Of a stretch of 53,709 nucleotides of DNA, positions 16,260-24,416 are shown one piece after another; position 1 is the stretch's first letter, and each line of letters opens with the position of its first letter. Under the pieces are notes generated by a model. The model worked only from the letters and a program-made list of their open reading frames with translations. It had not been told where the DNA came from and searched no databases. The stretch is from Bacillota bacterium (lineage in GTDB: Bacteria; Bacillota; Clostridia; Lachnospirales; Lachnospiraceae): assembly GCA_023663285.1 (NCBI GenBank), contig JAMPHT010000016.1:1-53709 (forward strand). The letters run 5' to 3'. Position numbers and translations under genes: made by a program.

Positions 16260-16865
16260 ATGGTCATCAAAGCGGTGAGTCTGGAGACGGTGTGCGGTAT
16301 TACGAGCAAGCTGCCGGATAATATTTATCCGGAGGCGGCTTTTGCAGGGAAAAGCAATGTGGGGAAATCGTCGCTGATCAATGCGTTGATGAACCGCAAA
16401 TCCCTGGCCAGAACGAGCGCACAGCCGGGAAAGACCCAGACGATCAATTATTATAATGTGAATGACGCCCTTTATTTCGTGGATCTGCCCGGATACGGAT
16501 ACGCCAGGGTAAGCGAGAGCGTGAAGGCCCAGTGGGGGAAAATGGTGGAGCGGTATCTGAAAAGGTCAAAGCAGCTTAAAGCTGTGTTTCTGCTGATCGA
16601 TATACGCCATGCCCCATCTGAGAATGACAGGGTGATGTATGACTGGATCTGTGCAAACGGTTATCAGCCTGTTCTCATCGCCACAAAGCTGGATAAGATC
16701 AAAAAGAGCCAGCTGCCAAAGCAGCGGAAGCTGATCCTGGACACGCTTAAGGCGGGGGAGGGAACCGTTCTGATTCCCTTTTCCGCAGAGACAAAGCAGG
16801 GCAGGGAAGAAATCTATGAGATTCTGGACGGCATCATAGAGCAGTATTCGGGAGGAAAGTCATGA
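16260..16865 (+). CDS. ysxC: Ribosome biogenesis GTP-binding protein YsxC/YihA
   Basis: This EngB-type GTPase acts in assembly of the large ribosomal subunit. The 201-residue protein shows the G1 motif GKSNVGKSS and the following segment LARTSAQPGKTQTINYYNV. G3 is DLPGYGYA, G4 is TKLDK and G5 includes PFSAET. It ends with the usual short C-terminal helix. The stop overlaps the start of ytvI by four bases (ATGA), indicating translational coupling. Confidence 0.96.
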   Translation: MVIKAVSLETVCGITSKLPDNIYPEAAFAGKSNVGKSSLINALMNRKSLARTSAQPGKTQTINYYNVNDALYFVDLPGYGYARVSESVKAQWGKMVERYLKRSKQLKAVFLLIDIRHAPSENDRVMYDWICANGYQPVLIATKLDKIKKSQLPKQRKLILDTLKAGEGTVLIPFSAETKQGREEIYEILDGIIEQYSGGKS

Positions 16866-18148
16866 GGAAGTACAGTAAAGCGCTGGTAAACCTTGCAATC
16901 GCTGTGGCGTTGCTTGTTGCGGTCATTCTGCTTCTGCCCAGAATTCTGATCTTTTTCCTGCCCTTTGTAATAGGCTGGATCATATCTCTGATTGCCGGTC
17001 CCATGGTGCGTTTTTTTGAAGAGAAGGTCAAGATCAAGCGGAAAGCGGGCAGTGTGTTTGTCATTGTTGTGATAATCGGACTGGTGGTGCTGCTGCTTTA
17101 CCTCATCATATCTCAGCTGGCAGCCCAGGTGATCGGGCTGCTGGAGGCGCTGCCGGAAATGTTGGCCGGTCTGGAAAGGGATCTGGAAAATATAGGGGAA
17201 ATGTTGAGCGAGCTTCTGGCGAAGCTGCCGGGAGAGTCACAATTGAAGGTAGACGACCTGGTGGAGCAGATCGAGATCGTTCTGGGAGATTTTGTGGGGA
17301 AGCTGGGTACGCCTACCATAGCCGCAGCGGGCAATTTCGCAAAGTGGCTGCCTACTTTCTTCATCGGAATGATCATGGCGCTGCTGTCCTCTTACTTCTT
17401 TGTGGCGGAGCGGGGGCAGATCAACGAGTGGTTCAGGACACATATGCCTGCTTCCATACAGGTGCGTTACAGGACGGTGCAGCGCAGCCTGTCCCATTCC
17501 GTGGGGGGATACTTTAAGGCACAGCTGAAGATAGAGGTCTGGATGTATCTGCTTCTGCTTATTGGCCTGGGGCTGCTGGGAGTCAATTATTTTGCGCTGA
17601 TTGCGCTGGGAATTGCTTTTCTGGATCTGCTGCCTTTTCTGGGAACGGGGACGGTGCTGATCCCCTGGGCGATCATCCAGGCGCTGACAGCAGATTATAA
17701 GAAGGCGGTGTGGCTGCTGATCATATGGGGAGGCGGACAGCTGGCGAGACAGCTGATCCAGCCAAAGATCGTGGGAGATTCCATGGGCGTGCCGCCCCTT
17801 CCCACATTGTTTCTTCTCTTTATCGGGTACAAGGTGGGCGGCGTTATCGGTATGATCATTGCAGTTCCCGTAGGGCTTCTGCTCTATTCCCTGTATCAGG
17901 AGGGAGCCTTTGAGACCACTAAGAACAGTGTTCTGATACTGACGGCGGGAATCAATCGGTTCCGTCGCCTGGGCAAGGAAGATATGTTCGAGGTGGATGA
18001 GATGAACCTGCGCAACGAAGAGGCTGCCCGGCTGCTGACGAAACAGCGCCAGGAGGCGGAGCAGGAAAAGAGGGAAAGACAGGAACAAAAGAAGAAAAAG
18101 AAAAAAGTACAAAAGAGTGAAACCTTTGAACAAAAAAGCAGTCTATAA
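16862..18148 (+). CDS. ytvI: YtvI-like AI-2E/PerM-family membrane protein
   Basis: This is a polytopic permease-like protein of the PerM/AI-2E exporter superfamily, closest to the sporulation membrane protein YtvI of Firmicutes. Of 428 residues, two N-terminal membrane helices are followed by a helical extracytoplasmic domain (about 85-150). Further membrane segments include the family stretch LPFLGTGTVLIPWAIIQAL and, later, RQLIQPKIVGDSMGVPPLPTL. The last 40 or so residues are a very Lys/Arg/Gln/Glu-rich tail, presumably cytosolic. Transported substrate and exact role are unknown. It overlaps ysxC by four bases and is followed by a terminator. Confidence 0.85.
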   Translation: MRKYSKALVNLAIAVALLVAVILLLPRILIFFLPFVIGWIISLIAGPMVRFFEEKVKIKRKAGSVFVIVVIIGLVVLLLYLIISQLAAQVIGLLEALPEMLAGLERDLENIGEMLSELLAKLPGESQLKVDDLVEQIEIVLGDFVGKLGTPTIAAAGNFAKWLPTFFIGMIMALLSSYFFVAERGQINEWFRTHMPASIQVRYRTVQRSLSHSVGGYFKAQLKIEVWMYLLLLIGLGLLGVNYFALIALGIAFLDLLPFLGTGTVLIPWAIIQALTADYKKAVWLLIIWGGGQLARQLIQPKIVGDSMGVPPLPTLFLLFIGYKVGGVIGMIIAVPVGLLLYSLYQEGAFETTKNSVLILTAGINRFRRLGKEDMFEVDEMNLRNEEAARLLTKQRQEAEQEKRERQEQKKKKKKVQKSETFEQKSSL

Positions 18149-18169
18149 CAATGTAGGAAACATAAAAAC

Positions 18170-18199
18170 AGAGAGTGTGAAAACACTCTCTATTTTGTT
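18170..18199 (+). terminator. Rho-independent terminator after ytvI
   Basis: A perfect stem AGAGAGTGTG/CACACTCTCT-type hairpin with an AA(AA) loop (18170-18191) is followed by ATTTTGTT. It closes the clpP-clpX-ysxC-ytvI series. Confidence 0.85.
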
Positions 18200-18311
18200 G
18201 CAACTTTGATACAAGTGTGTAGTACAATGGCTAAAAATAGAAAGAAGCAGGAATATTTACAGGTCAAATCTGACATATATCATAGAGAGAGCGTGACGGA
18301 GGAGGAAAGCC

Positions 18312-19007
18312 ATGAAAAAAGTATTAGTGTACAACAATCAGACGGGAATTGCGGAGAAAATGGAGCCTTTGTTTGCGGGCGAGGGACTGCAGATGGCAAC
18401 GGCAGCAGACACAGAGGAGCTGCGAAGGCTTTTAAAGGATAAAGAGGTTCTGCTGATGCTGGTGGATGTGGAGCTGGGCAGCAAGGGCTGGGACAAGGGA
18501 ATCGAATTGATCGCGGGGCTGCGTCAGGCCAGCAGCATTCCTCTGATCGTGGTTTCCAGGCAGTCTCAGGAGACGGCAAAGATCATGGCGCTGGAGGCGG
18601 GAGCCGACGATTATGTGGTTGCGGACTGCAATCCCCTGGAGCTTCTGGCCAGGGTGAAGTCCCAGATCCGCAGATATATCCAGCTGATCAATATGTGCGT
18701 CAATATCGACCGTATCTACAGGGTGGACGGCCTGGTGATCGACGATATACAGCGCAAGGTCACGGTAGAGGGCAGGAGCGTGAGGCTGACGCCCATTGAG
18801 TACAAGATCCTGAGGCTGCTGGTACAGCAGAGAGGGCGCGTTCTATCCAACAGCCAGATCTACGAAAGCATCTGGAATATGCAGGCTATAGGGGCGGAAA
18901 ACACTATCGCAGTGCATATCCGTCATATCCGTGAGAAGATCGAGGCCAATCCCAGAGAGCCCAGGTATCTGAAGGTCGTATGGGGGAATGGTTATAAGGT
19001 GGGTTGA
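18312..19007 (+). CDS. Orphan OmpR-family response regulator with degenerate receiver
   Basis: The protein has a receiver domain (1-120) and an OmpR/PhoB winged-helix DNA-binding domain (about 130-231; RLTPIEYKILRLLVQ, NTIAVHIRHIREKIE). The candidate phosphoryl Asp52 (LVDVEL) remains. The acidic metal pair at the end of strand 1 is Asn8-Asn9 (VYNNQT), and the conserved Lys of KPF is Ala104 (VVADCNP). It is therefore probably not controlled by ordinary phosphorylation. No histidine kinase gene lies beside it. AGGAGGAAAG precedes the ATG, and a terminator follows, so it is a single gene. Its target genes cannot be read from the window. Confidence 0.88.
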   Translation: MKKVLVYNNQTGIAEKMEPLFAGEGLQMATAADTEELRRLLKDKEVLLMLVDVELGSKGWDKGIELIAGLRQASSIPLIVVSRQSQETAKIMALEAGADDYVVADCNPLELLARVKSQIRRYIQLINMCVNIDRIYRVDGLVIDDIQRKVTVEGRSVRLTPIEYKILRLLVQQRGRVLSNSQIYESIWNMQAIGAENTIAVHIRHIREKIEANPREPRYLKVVWGNGYKVG

Positions 19008-19042
19008 GGCAAATACAGGCAGCAGTTTGGCGCTGCATGAGG

Positions 19043-19080
19043 TCCCATGCCGGGGAGTAAGGATCCGGCGTGGGATTTTT
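19043..19080 (+). terminator. Rho-independent terminator after the orphan regulator
   Basis: TCCCATGCCGG pairs with CCGGCGTGGGA (one G-U pair) around an 11-base loop, followed by TTTTTG. Confidence 0.85.
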
Positions 19081-19186
19081 GTTATTTACGGTCCGGTCAG
19101 AAACGATCATCCGCCGGAAGCTGACTCCTGACGCAGGCGCGAAAAATAAACATACACAATAATCCATGGTAATGTGCAAGAAAAGA

Positions 19187-19215
19187 TTGACAAAAGGTCA
19201 AATATAAATTATTGT
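19187..19215 (+). promoter_or_regulatory. Promoter for the TraX-family gene
   Basis: A consensus TTGACA (19187-19192) lies 17 bases before TATTGT (19210-19215). The leader to the ATG at 19258 is about 35 bases. Confidence 0.6.
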
Positions 19216-19257
19216 ATTAAAGGAATAATACAAAATGTTCTGACGTGGAGGATCAAA

Positions 19258-20301
19258 ATGGATAGCGCGCAGTCTAAGGGGGCGGTGTATGAGCCGCCCA
19301 TGCAGAAAAAGAAAGGTATTCCGGGGAGCACCGTCAAGATTGTTGCTGTGGTGACCATGTTGATCGACCACACAGCGGCAGTGCTTTTGACCAGGATCGT
19401 GTTGGCAAGAGGATATTATGCGGCGATGTGGGATGCAGAGAGGTTTCTTGCCTGGATGAAGGAGAACTGGCTGCTGTTTTACGGTATGCAGGTGATGCGG
19501 CTCATAGGGCGGCTTGGTTTTCCTATTTTCTGTTTTCTTCTGGTGGAAGGCTTTCAAAAGACCCGGAATGTGAAAAAATATATTTTTCGGTTAGGTTTGT
19601 TTGCGCTGATCTCTGAGATACCCTTTGACCTGGCGCTGACAGGACGTATGTGGTATTTCGGATACCAGAATGTGTATTTTACGCTGTTGATCGGCATTTT
19701 GACTCTTTGGGGCTTCGACGCGCTGGCGAAGCTCAAGGCGGAAAAATGGCTCCGGATACTGCTGACTGCGGGAGGCATTTTGCTGTTCCCGCTTTGTGTG
19801 GCGCTGCGTTTGCGGGCAGTCGTGACAGGCTTTCTGGCCGGCTTTTTCGGCGCGGAGATCTACGGGCTGGAGCGGCTTATATTTTGCGTGATATATGCAG
19901 GGCTTTTCGTGATGCTGCTTTCGGCATGGGGGATCTACAGGCATAAAAAGGGCGCTGACAGTGCCTGGCGGATGTGCGGCGATCTGGGGGTGCTGGCTGT
20001 GACGATGATGCTGGCGACGCTGCTGCAGACAGATTACGGCGGAATGGGGGTGCTGACCATCGCCGTGATGTATGCTTTGCGGAAAAATAAGGTGCTGTCC
20101 ATGACAGGAGGCTGTGTCACGCTGACAGTCATGAGCCTCAGCGAGATAACGGCGTTTTTTGCGCTGATCCCCATTGCCAGATACAACGGGGAGCGGGGAC
20201 TGAAAATGAAGTATTTCTTCTATATTTTTTATCCCGCCCATCTGTTGATCCTGTGGCTGATCTGTTATGCTATGGGCATCGGCGGGATATCGGCTATCTG
20301 A
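19258..20301 (+). CDS. TraX-family integral membrane protein
   Basis: The 347-residue polytopic protein has the TraX family N-terminal pattern: STVKIVAVVTMLIDHTAAVLL, then RLIGRLGFPIFCFLLVEGFQKTRNVKKYIFRLGLFALISEIPFDLA. It ends in YFFYIFYPAHLLILW, which is also typical. TraX acetylates F-pilin in conjugation, but chromosomal Firmicute members such as this one are not linked to conjugation and may be acyltransferases for surface molecules. The start at 19258 has GGAGG in the correct position; an earlier in-frame ATG at 19174 lies upstream of the predicted promoter. It is monocistronic by context. Confidence 0.82.
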   Translation: MDSAQSKGAVYEPPMQKKKGIPGSTVKIVAVVTMLIDHTAAVLLTRIVLARGYYAAMWDAERFLAWMKENWLLFYGMQVMRLIGRLGFPIFCFLLVEGFQKTRNVKKYIFRLGLFALISEIPFDLALTGRMWYFGYQNVYFTLLIGILTLWGFDALAKLKAEKWLRILLTAGGILLFPLCVALRLRAVVTGFLAGFFGAEIYGLERLIFCVIYAGLFVMLLSAWGIYRHKKGADSAWRMCGDLGVLAVTMMLATLLQTDYGGMGVLTIAVMYALRKNKVLSMTGGCVTLTVMSLSEITAFFALIPIARYNGERGLKMKYFFYIFYPAHLLILWLICYAMGIGGISAI

Positions 20302-20356
20302 GGGAAGTACATTTACAGGAAAGCATACGTATTGCCCTATAGGTTTGTCATGGGCT

Positions 20357-20372
20357 TTTACATATATGTAAA
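20357..20372 (+). promoter_or_regulatory. Perfect 16-bp palindrome upstream of the ABC/LytTR unit
   Basis: TTTACATATATGTAAA is a perfect palindrome 50 bases before the ATPase gene. It lies between TTGTCA (20345-20350) and an AT-rich possible -10 (TATAAG, 20373-20378). It looks like an operator over the promoter region; the binding protein is unknown. Confidence 0.45.
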
Positions 20373-20421
20373 TATAAGGCATGGAAGTGTCACGACCTTA
20401 TATGGAAAGTGAGGAGAGGTT

Positions 20422-21264
20422 ATGTTAGAGGTTGCGGGTCTGTCAAAAAAGTACGGAAAGACGCTGGCGGTGGATGATGTGGGTTTTACAGTGCCCGACG
20501 GGCGCGTGGGTATCCTGCTGGGGCCCAACGGCGCGGGAAAATCAACGGTCATCAAAAGTATTGCGGGGCTTCTGCGGTATAAGGGGAGCATCCGTATCCA
20601 GGGGATAGACTCCAGAGAGACGGAGGCGAAGAAGCATTTTGCCTATGTGCCGGAGATTCCCAATATGTATGAGGCGCTGACTGTGCGGGAGCACATAGAG
20701 TTCATTACCAGAGCTTACGGGACGAAGGTATCTGAGGAGGAGATCAGGCAGCTGCTTGAAAAGTTCGAGTTGGACGATAAGCAGGATAAGCTGGGAAACG
20801 AGCTGTCCAAAGGAATGATGCAGAAGGTCAGTATCTGCTGCGCCCTGATCATTCGGCCAAAGGTGATCCTGCTGGACGAGCCCATGGTGGGGCTGGACCC
20901 GGCGGCCATCAAGGAGTTGAAGGCAGTGATCCTCAAGCTGAGGGACAGCGGCTGTACCGTTCTTATCAGCACCCATATGCTGGAGATGGTGAAAGAGCTG
21001 TGGGATGTGACCTTTGTGATGGATAAGGGGCATATCCTGGGAACCTATGTGAAGGAAGAGCTTGCCAATGAGGACCTGGAGGAGCTGTTCTTCGCGGTCA
21101 CAGGCCAGGCGGAGAAGGCTGGGGAGTCCGGGAAAGATCCGGAGAATGGGAATGACACGGAGAACGGGACCGGCGCGGAGCCCCGGATGAACCAGGAGAG
21201 TGGGAATGACACGGAATCCCGGAGAGATCCCAAGGACGGGAACGACACGGAGAACGGGAGGTAG
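20422..21264 (+). CDS. ABC transporter ATP-binding protein with repetitive acidic tail
   Basis: This ATPase energises the permease encoded next. Walker A is GPNGAGKST (34-42), the signature is ELSKGMMQKVSICCALI, Walker B is VILLDEPMVGLDP, and the H-loop His is in STHMLEM. The domain ends near residue 230. The remaining 50 or so residues are a hydrophilic tail of repeated Asn/Asp/Glu/Gly blocks (NGNDTENG), encoded by three near-identical DNA repeats at about 21148-21264. The gene is followed after 3 bases by the permease gene, then by the LytTR regulator and GHKL kinase genes. Confidence 0.92.
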   Translation: MLEVAGLSKKYGKTLAVDDVGFTVPDGRVGILLGPNGAGKSTVIKSIAGLLRYKGSIRIQGIDSRETEAKKHFAYVPEIPNMYEALTVREHIEFITRAYGTKVSEEEIRQLLEKFELDDKQDKLGNELSKGMMQKVSICCALIIRPKVILLDEPMVGLDPAAIKELKAVILKLRDSGCTVLISTHMLEMVKELWDVTFVMDKGHILGTYVKEELANEDLEELFFAVTGQAEKAGESGKDPENGNDTENGTGAEPRMNQESGNDTESRRDPKDGNDTENGR

Positions 21265-21267
21265 CGT

Positions 21268-22839
21268 ATGGGAGCAGTAGGGTATCTATATCGGCGGACC
21301 TTGGCAAATCGGGTCAAAAAGGCCCTGCACAAGCCAGTCACTTATTTCTATATTGTGTTTATTTTGTTTTATATGACTGCCGTACCGGCCTCCCTTAGGA
21401 TGATGGCGGAACAGTTCAGTATGGCTTCTCCCGACGGGATGGTGCTGGTGTTGACCTTTCTGGCGCTCTGGATCGTACCCGCAAATCTGGCGGCCTATGC
21501 AAAGCGCAAGGGGCTGGTGTACAGGAACAGCGACACACATTTTCTGTTCCCTTCGCCGGTGAGTCCCAAGAGGGTGCTGATCTATGCCTATATCAGGACC
21601 CTGTTTATGCAGGTGCTGCTCAATCTGTTTGCTGTGGCCTGCGGCGTCATTATTTTCCGGGTGGCGGTCTGGCGGCTGGCGGTGTATGCGTTGTTTTCCC
21701 TGGTGGTGGAGAATGTGACGGAGGGCTGCATCATGCTCATGCTTTATGGCTCCGAACGCCTGGGAGAGACACAGAGGAAATGGATCGTCAGGGCGGCTTA
21801 CGGCCTCATGGGGGCGCTGGTGCTTATCGGAGTTTATTATTATCTGACCCAGGGGCTGCACGCCTCTACCCTGGCAAATTTTTTGAAGAGCGACGCCGTG
21901 AAGCTGGTGCCGGTGGTGGGCTGGTATATCTCGGTGATCCATCTGTTGTTTGGCGGAGTCTCTGTCATGAGTATTGTCGGGAGCATTCTCTATCTCTGCC
22001 TGCTGGCAGCGGCTATATTTGGGGCGGTCCACATGAAATGTACAGGCGCCTTTTACGAGGACGCCGCCAAGTTTGCGGAGGACTATGAGGAGGTGCTGGA
22101 GAACCAGCGGCAGGGCGGCGCGAAGATGCGCATCGGCAAAAAGCAGAAGTTTGGCCGGGCCAGCGTTCAGTACAGGGGAACGGGCGCAAGGGCGATCTTT
22201 TACAGGCAGCTGTTGGAATATAAAAAGGGGAAATTTTTTATTTTTGATGTCAATACCCTGTTTTCTCTGGCAGCGGGAGTGGGGATCGCCTGGCTGTACG
22301 TCAGAGAAGGAGGCTTTGGCGGCGTGGAGCCCTATATCATTCCCATGGCGTCCGCTTACATTACCTTTATTTTTACCACGCTGAACGGCAAGTGGGCCAA
22401 GGAGCTGAAATCGCCCTATACCTATCTGATCCCTGATTCCGCCTTTGCGAAGCTGCTGAACGCCACGGGGATTCAGTTGATTCAGAATCTGATAAACGGA
22501 GTGCTGATCACAGTGCCGGGGGCAGTGGTCATGGGGATGTCGCCTGTGACGGCAGTGTTCTGTGTGATCGCCTGCGCAGTGCTTTCCTCCAACAAGCTGT
22601 ATGCCCTGGCGGTGGCGGAGATCGCGGTAGGGGGGACCCTGGGAACGGTGGGGAAGCAGCTGTTTCAGCTGTTTATCCAGAGCCTTGTCATCATGGCGGC
22701 GGTGATGGGGGCGGTGCTGGGCGCTATGCTGGGGGGCGTGGTGCTGGCCTATTGTATCATGGATATCTTTTTGATCCTGTTTACAGCAGTGTTCATGGTG
22801 ATTGCAGCGCTGAACTTTTATAAGATGGAGACGGCATGA
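21268..22839 (+). CDS. Putative ABC exporter permease
   Basis: The 523-residue polytopic protein has at least ten hydrophobic segments and resembles the putative ABC exporter membrane family found with Firmicute ATPases. A charged cytosolic loop (about 265-300) splits the membrane segments into two groups. GGAGGTAGCGT is the ribosome binding site. The substrate is not evident; the adjacent LytTR/GHKL pair suggests a peptide or envelope-active compound, by analogy only. The last codons overlap the start of the regulator gene by four bases (ATGA). Confidence 0.75.
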   Translation: MGAVGYLYRRTLANRVKKALHKPVTYFYIVFILFYMTAVPASLRMMAEQFSMASPDGMVLVLTFLALWIVPANLAAYAKRKGLVYRNSDTHFLFPSPVSPKRVLIYAYIRTLFMQVLLNLFAVACGVIIFRVAVWRLAVYALFSLVVENVTEGCIMLMLYGSERLGETQRKWIVRAAYGLMGALVLIGVYYYLTQGLHASTLANFLKSDAVKLVPVVGWYISVIHLLFGGVSVMSIVGSILYLCLLAAAIFGAVHMKCTGAFYEDAAKFAEDYEEVLENQRQGGAKMRIGKKQKFGRASVQYRGTGARAIFYRQLLEYKKGKFFIFDVNTLFSLAAGVGIAWLYVREGGFGGVEPYIIPMASAYITFIFTTLNGKWAKELKSPYTYLIPDSAFAKLLNATGIQLIQNLINGVLITVPGAVVMGMSPVTAVFCVIACAVLSSNKLYALAVAEIAVGGTLGTVGKQLFQLFIQSLVIMAAVMGAVLGAMLGGVVLAYCIMDIFLILFTAVFMVIAALNFYKMETA

Positions 22840-23537
22840 GATATATTGTTGCAATTTGTGATGACGATGCAAAGCAGAGAGAGTATCTGGCGGAGATCGT
22901 GGGGGCATGGGCGGGAAAAAACCACTGTCTGGCTGAGGTAAGGCAGTATCCCACGGCGGAAGCCTTCCTCTTTGAATACGGGGAGAAAAAGGATTTTGAC
23001 ATCCTGCTTCTGGATGTGGAGATGCCGGGAATGAACGGAACTGCTCTGGCAAAGGAAGTACGCAGGGACAACAAGGCGGTGCAGATCGTCTTTATCACCG
23101 GTTTTTATGAGTATTTCAGCGATGGCTTTGACGTCTCGGCGCTGCACTATCTGATCAAGCCGGTGGGCAGGGAAAAGCTTTTTCCGGTCCTGGACAGGGC
23201 AGTCGATAACTTAAGCAGCTGCCAGCGCTCCGTGCTGATTTCCACACCGGAGGCGGAGGTGAAGATTCCCCTGACTGACATTTTATATGTTGAGGCGGAA
23301 AATGTGTATGTGGTAGTCCATACTTCGGGCGGAAATTATCGAACCAGGTGTGCCCTCGTCAAATTTGCGGAGCAGCTGGATGAAACCTTTTTTAAGGTAC
23401 ATCGTTCCTATGTGGTGGGGCTGAAGGATATCATAAAGATCACAAGAGCGGAGATCATCATGTCCAACGGGGACAGCGTCCCCATCAGCAGGGGAATGTA
23501 CGACCAGGTACACGCCGCACTGGTAAAATATCTGTAG
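22836..23537 (+). CDS. LytTR-family response regulator
   Basis: An AgrA/LytR-type regulator of 233 residues. The receiver domain (1-120) has an intact acidic pocket (Asp9-Asp11), phospho-Asp60 in LLLDVEMPG, Thr88 and Lys108 in YLIKPVG. A LytTR DNA-binding domain follows (about 135-230; ILYVEAENVYVVVHT, FFKVHRSYVVGL, VPISRGMYDQV). Translation is coupled to the permease gene by the ATGA overlap, and the GHKL kinase gene follows 11 bases later. LytTR proteins bind paired direct repeats; I did not find an obvious pair upstream. Confidence 0.93.
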   Translation: MRYIVAICDDDAKQREYLAEIVGAWAGKNHCLAEVRQYPTAEAFLFEYGEKKDFDILLLDVEMPGMNGTALAKEVRRDNKAVQIVFITGFYEYFSDGFDVSALHYLIKPVGREKLFPVLDRAVDNLSSCQRSVLISTPEAEVKIPLTDILYVEAENVYVVVHTSGGNYRTRCALVKFAEQLDETFFKVHRSYVVGLKDIIKITRAEIIMSNGDSVPISRGMYDQVHAALVKYL

Positions 23538-23548
23538 GGAGTGGGAAA

Positions 23549-24223
23549 ATGCTTTTTGACAGACTGGTGAAGAGAAGAGTAGCCTCCTTTGAAAATGAGA
23601 TACTTCAGAGGTATTATGCAGAAGTGGAAAATATGTATACAAAAATGCGGGGCTGGCGGCATGATTACAGACATCACATCCAGACAATGAAGGTTCACGC
23701 GGCAGACGGGGATCTGGCGTCGATCGTTGATTATCTGGATATGCTGGATGAGGATCTGACCAACGTGGAGACGGTCATCAAGACGGGAAACCGCATGGCG
23801 GACGCTATACTTAACAGCAAGCTGTCCCTTGCCGCAGAGCGGGCGATAACGGTGAAAACCGAAACGAATATCCCGGTGGCGCTGTCCATGTCTGAGCTGG
23901 ATCTGTGCATTGTCATCGGCAACCTGATGGACAATGCCATGGAAGCCTGCATGGAACTGCCGCCGGAGAAACGGCTGATACGTCTGTATATGGAGATGAA
24001 GGGAAATTATCTGTACCTTTCACTGACAAATACGGCAGGCGGCGGGAAAAAGCTGACATTTAAGACCACCAAAGGAAGCGGACACGGGCTGGGGCTTTCC
24101 AGGGTGGACGCCATTGTCAAAAAGTACGGCGGGTATGTGACGAGAGCATCCGAGGATGAAGCCTTTTCCACGGAGGTCCTGCTGCCCCAGGCGGCTGAAC
24201 TGTCACCAAATTATGAAAAATGA
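23549..24223 (+). CDS. Soluble GHKL sensor histidine kinase (AgrC-like core)
   Basis: The 224-residue protein is a kinase core without a sensor. His38 lies in WRHDYRHHIQ (the AgrC-type phosphoacceptor region). The N-box is NLMDNAMEAC (Asn129) and the G-box is KGSGHGLGLSRV (about 175-186). No membrane segment is present, whereas AgrC-type kinases normally carry six. The N-terminus (1-35) could form a coiled coil. Signal input must come from a partner, perhaps the co-encoded ABC exporter, which is an inference. It ends the four-gene unit, which is closed by a strong terminator. Confidence 0.9.
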   Translation: MLFDRLVKRRVASFENEILQRYYAEVENMYTKMRGWRHDYRHHIQTMKVHAADGDLASIVDYLDMLDEDLTNVETVIKTGNRMADAILNSKLSLAAERAITVKTETNIPVALSMSELDLCIVIGNLMDNAMEACMELPPEKRLIRLYMEMKGNYLYLSLTNTAGGGKKLTFKTTKGSGHGLGLSRVDAIVKKYGGYVTRASEDEAFSTEVLLPQAAELSPNYEK

Positions 24224-24225
24224 TA

Positions 24226-24280
24226 CAAAAAGAGATAGCATCTAAACTTTCTCAGGGTTTTGGGATGCTATTTCTTTTTG
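24226..24280 (+). terminator. Strong terminator after the GHKL kinase gene
   Basis: A 17-bp stem (arms CAAAAAGAGATAGCATC and GATGCTATTTCTTTTTG, one mismatch) surrounds a 21-base loop. A/T runs on both sides could let it work in either direction. Confidence 0.9.
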
Positions 24281-24383
24281 TCTTTATGATTGTCTATGTA
24301 TGACAGAGCCGCAAAAATTACGAAAGCATTTCACATCAAATTTTAAACATTTGACAACAGATTTCTTTTTTGGGGCTGCGTTG

Positions 24384-24392
24384 TGCTACAAT
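24384..24392 (+). promoter_or_regulatory. Extended -10 promoter for the ABC half-transporter pair
   Basis: TGCTACAAT (24384-24392) is an extended -10 element. TTGACA at 24351-24356 is 30 bases away and too far to act as its -35. Confidence 0.5.
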
Positions 24393-24416
24393 AGCCTTAT
24401 CCGAAACGGGAAGGGC

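Noticed and set aside
24351-24392. TTGACA...TACAAT as a normal promoter
   Set aside because: The spacing is 30 bases; only the extended -10 element is plausible.
24224-24416. Small peptide precursor gene before the ABC exporter pair
   Set aside because: The gap holds only a terminator and promoter; no short frame with a ribosome binding site and leader-like sequence was found.
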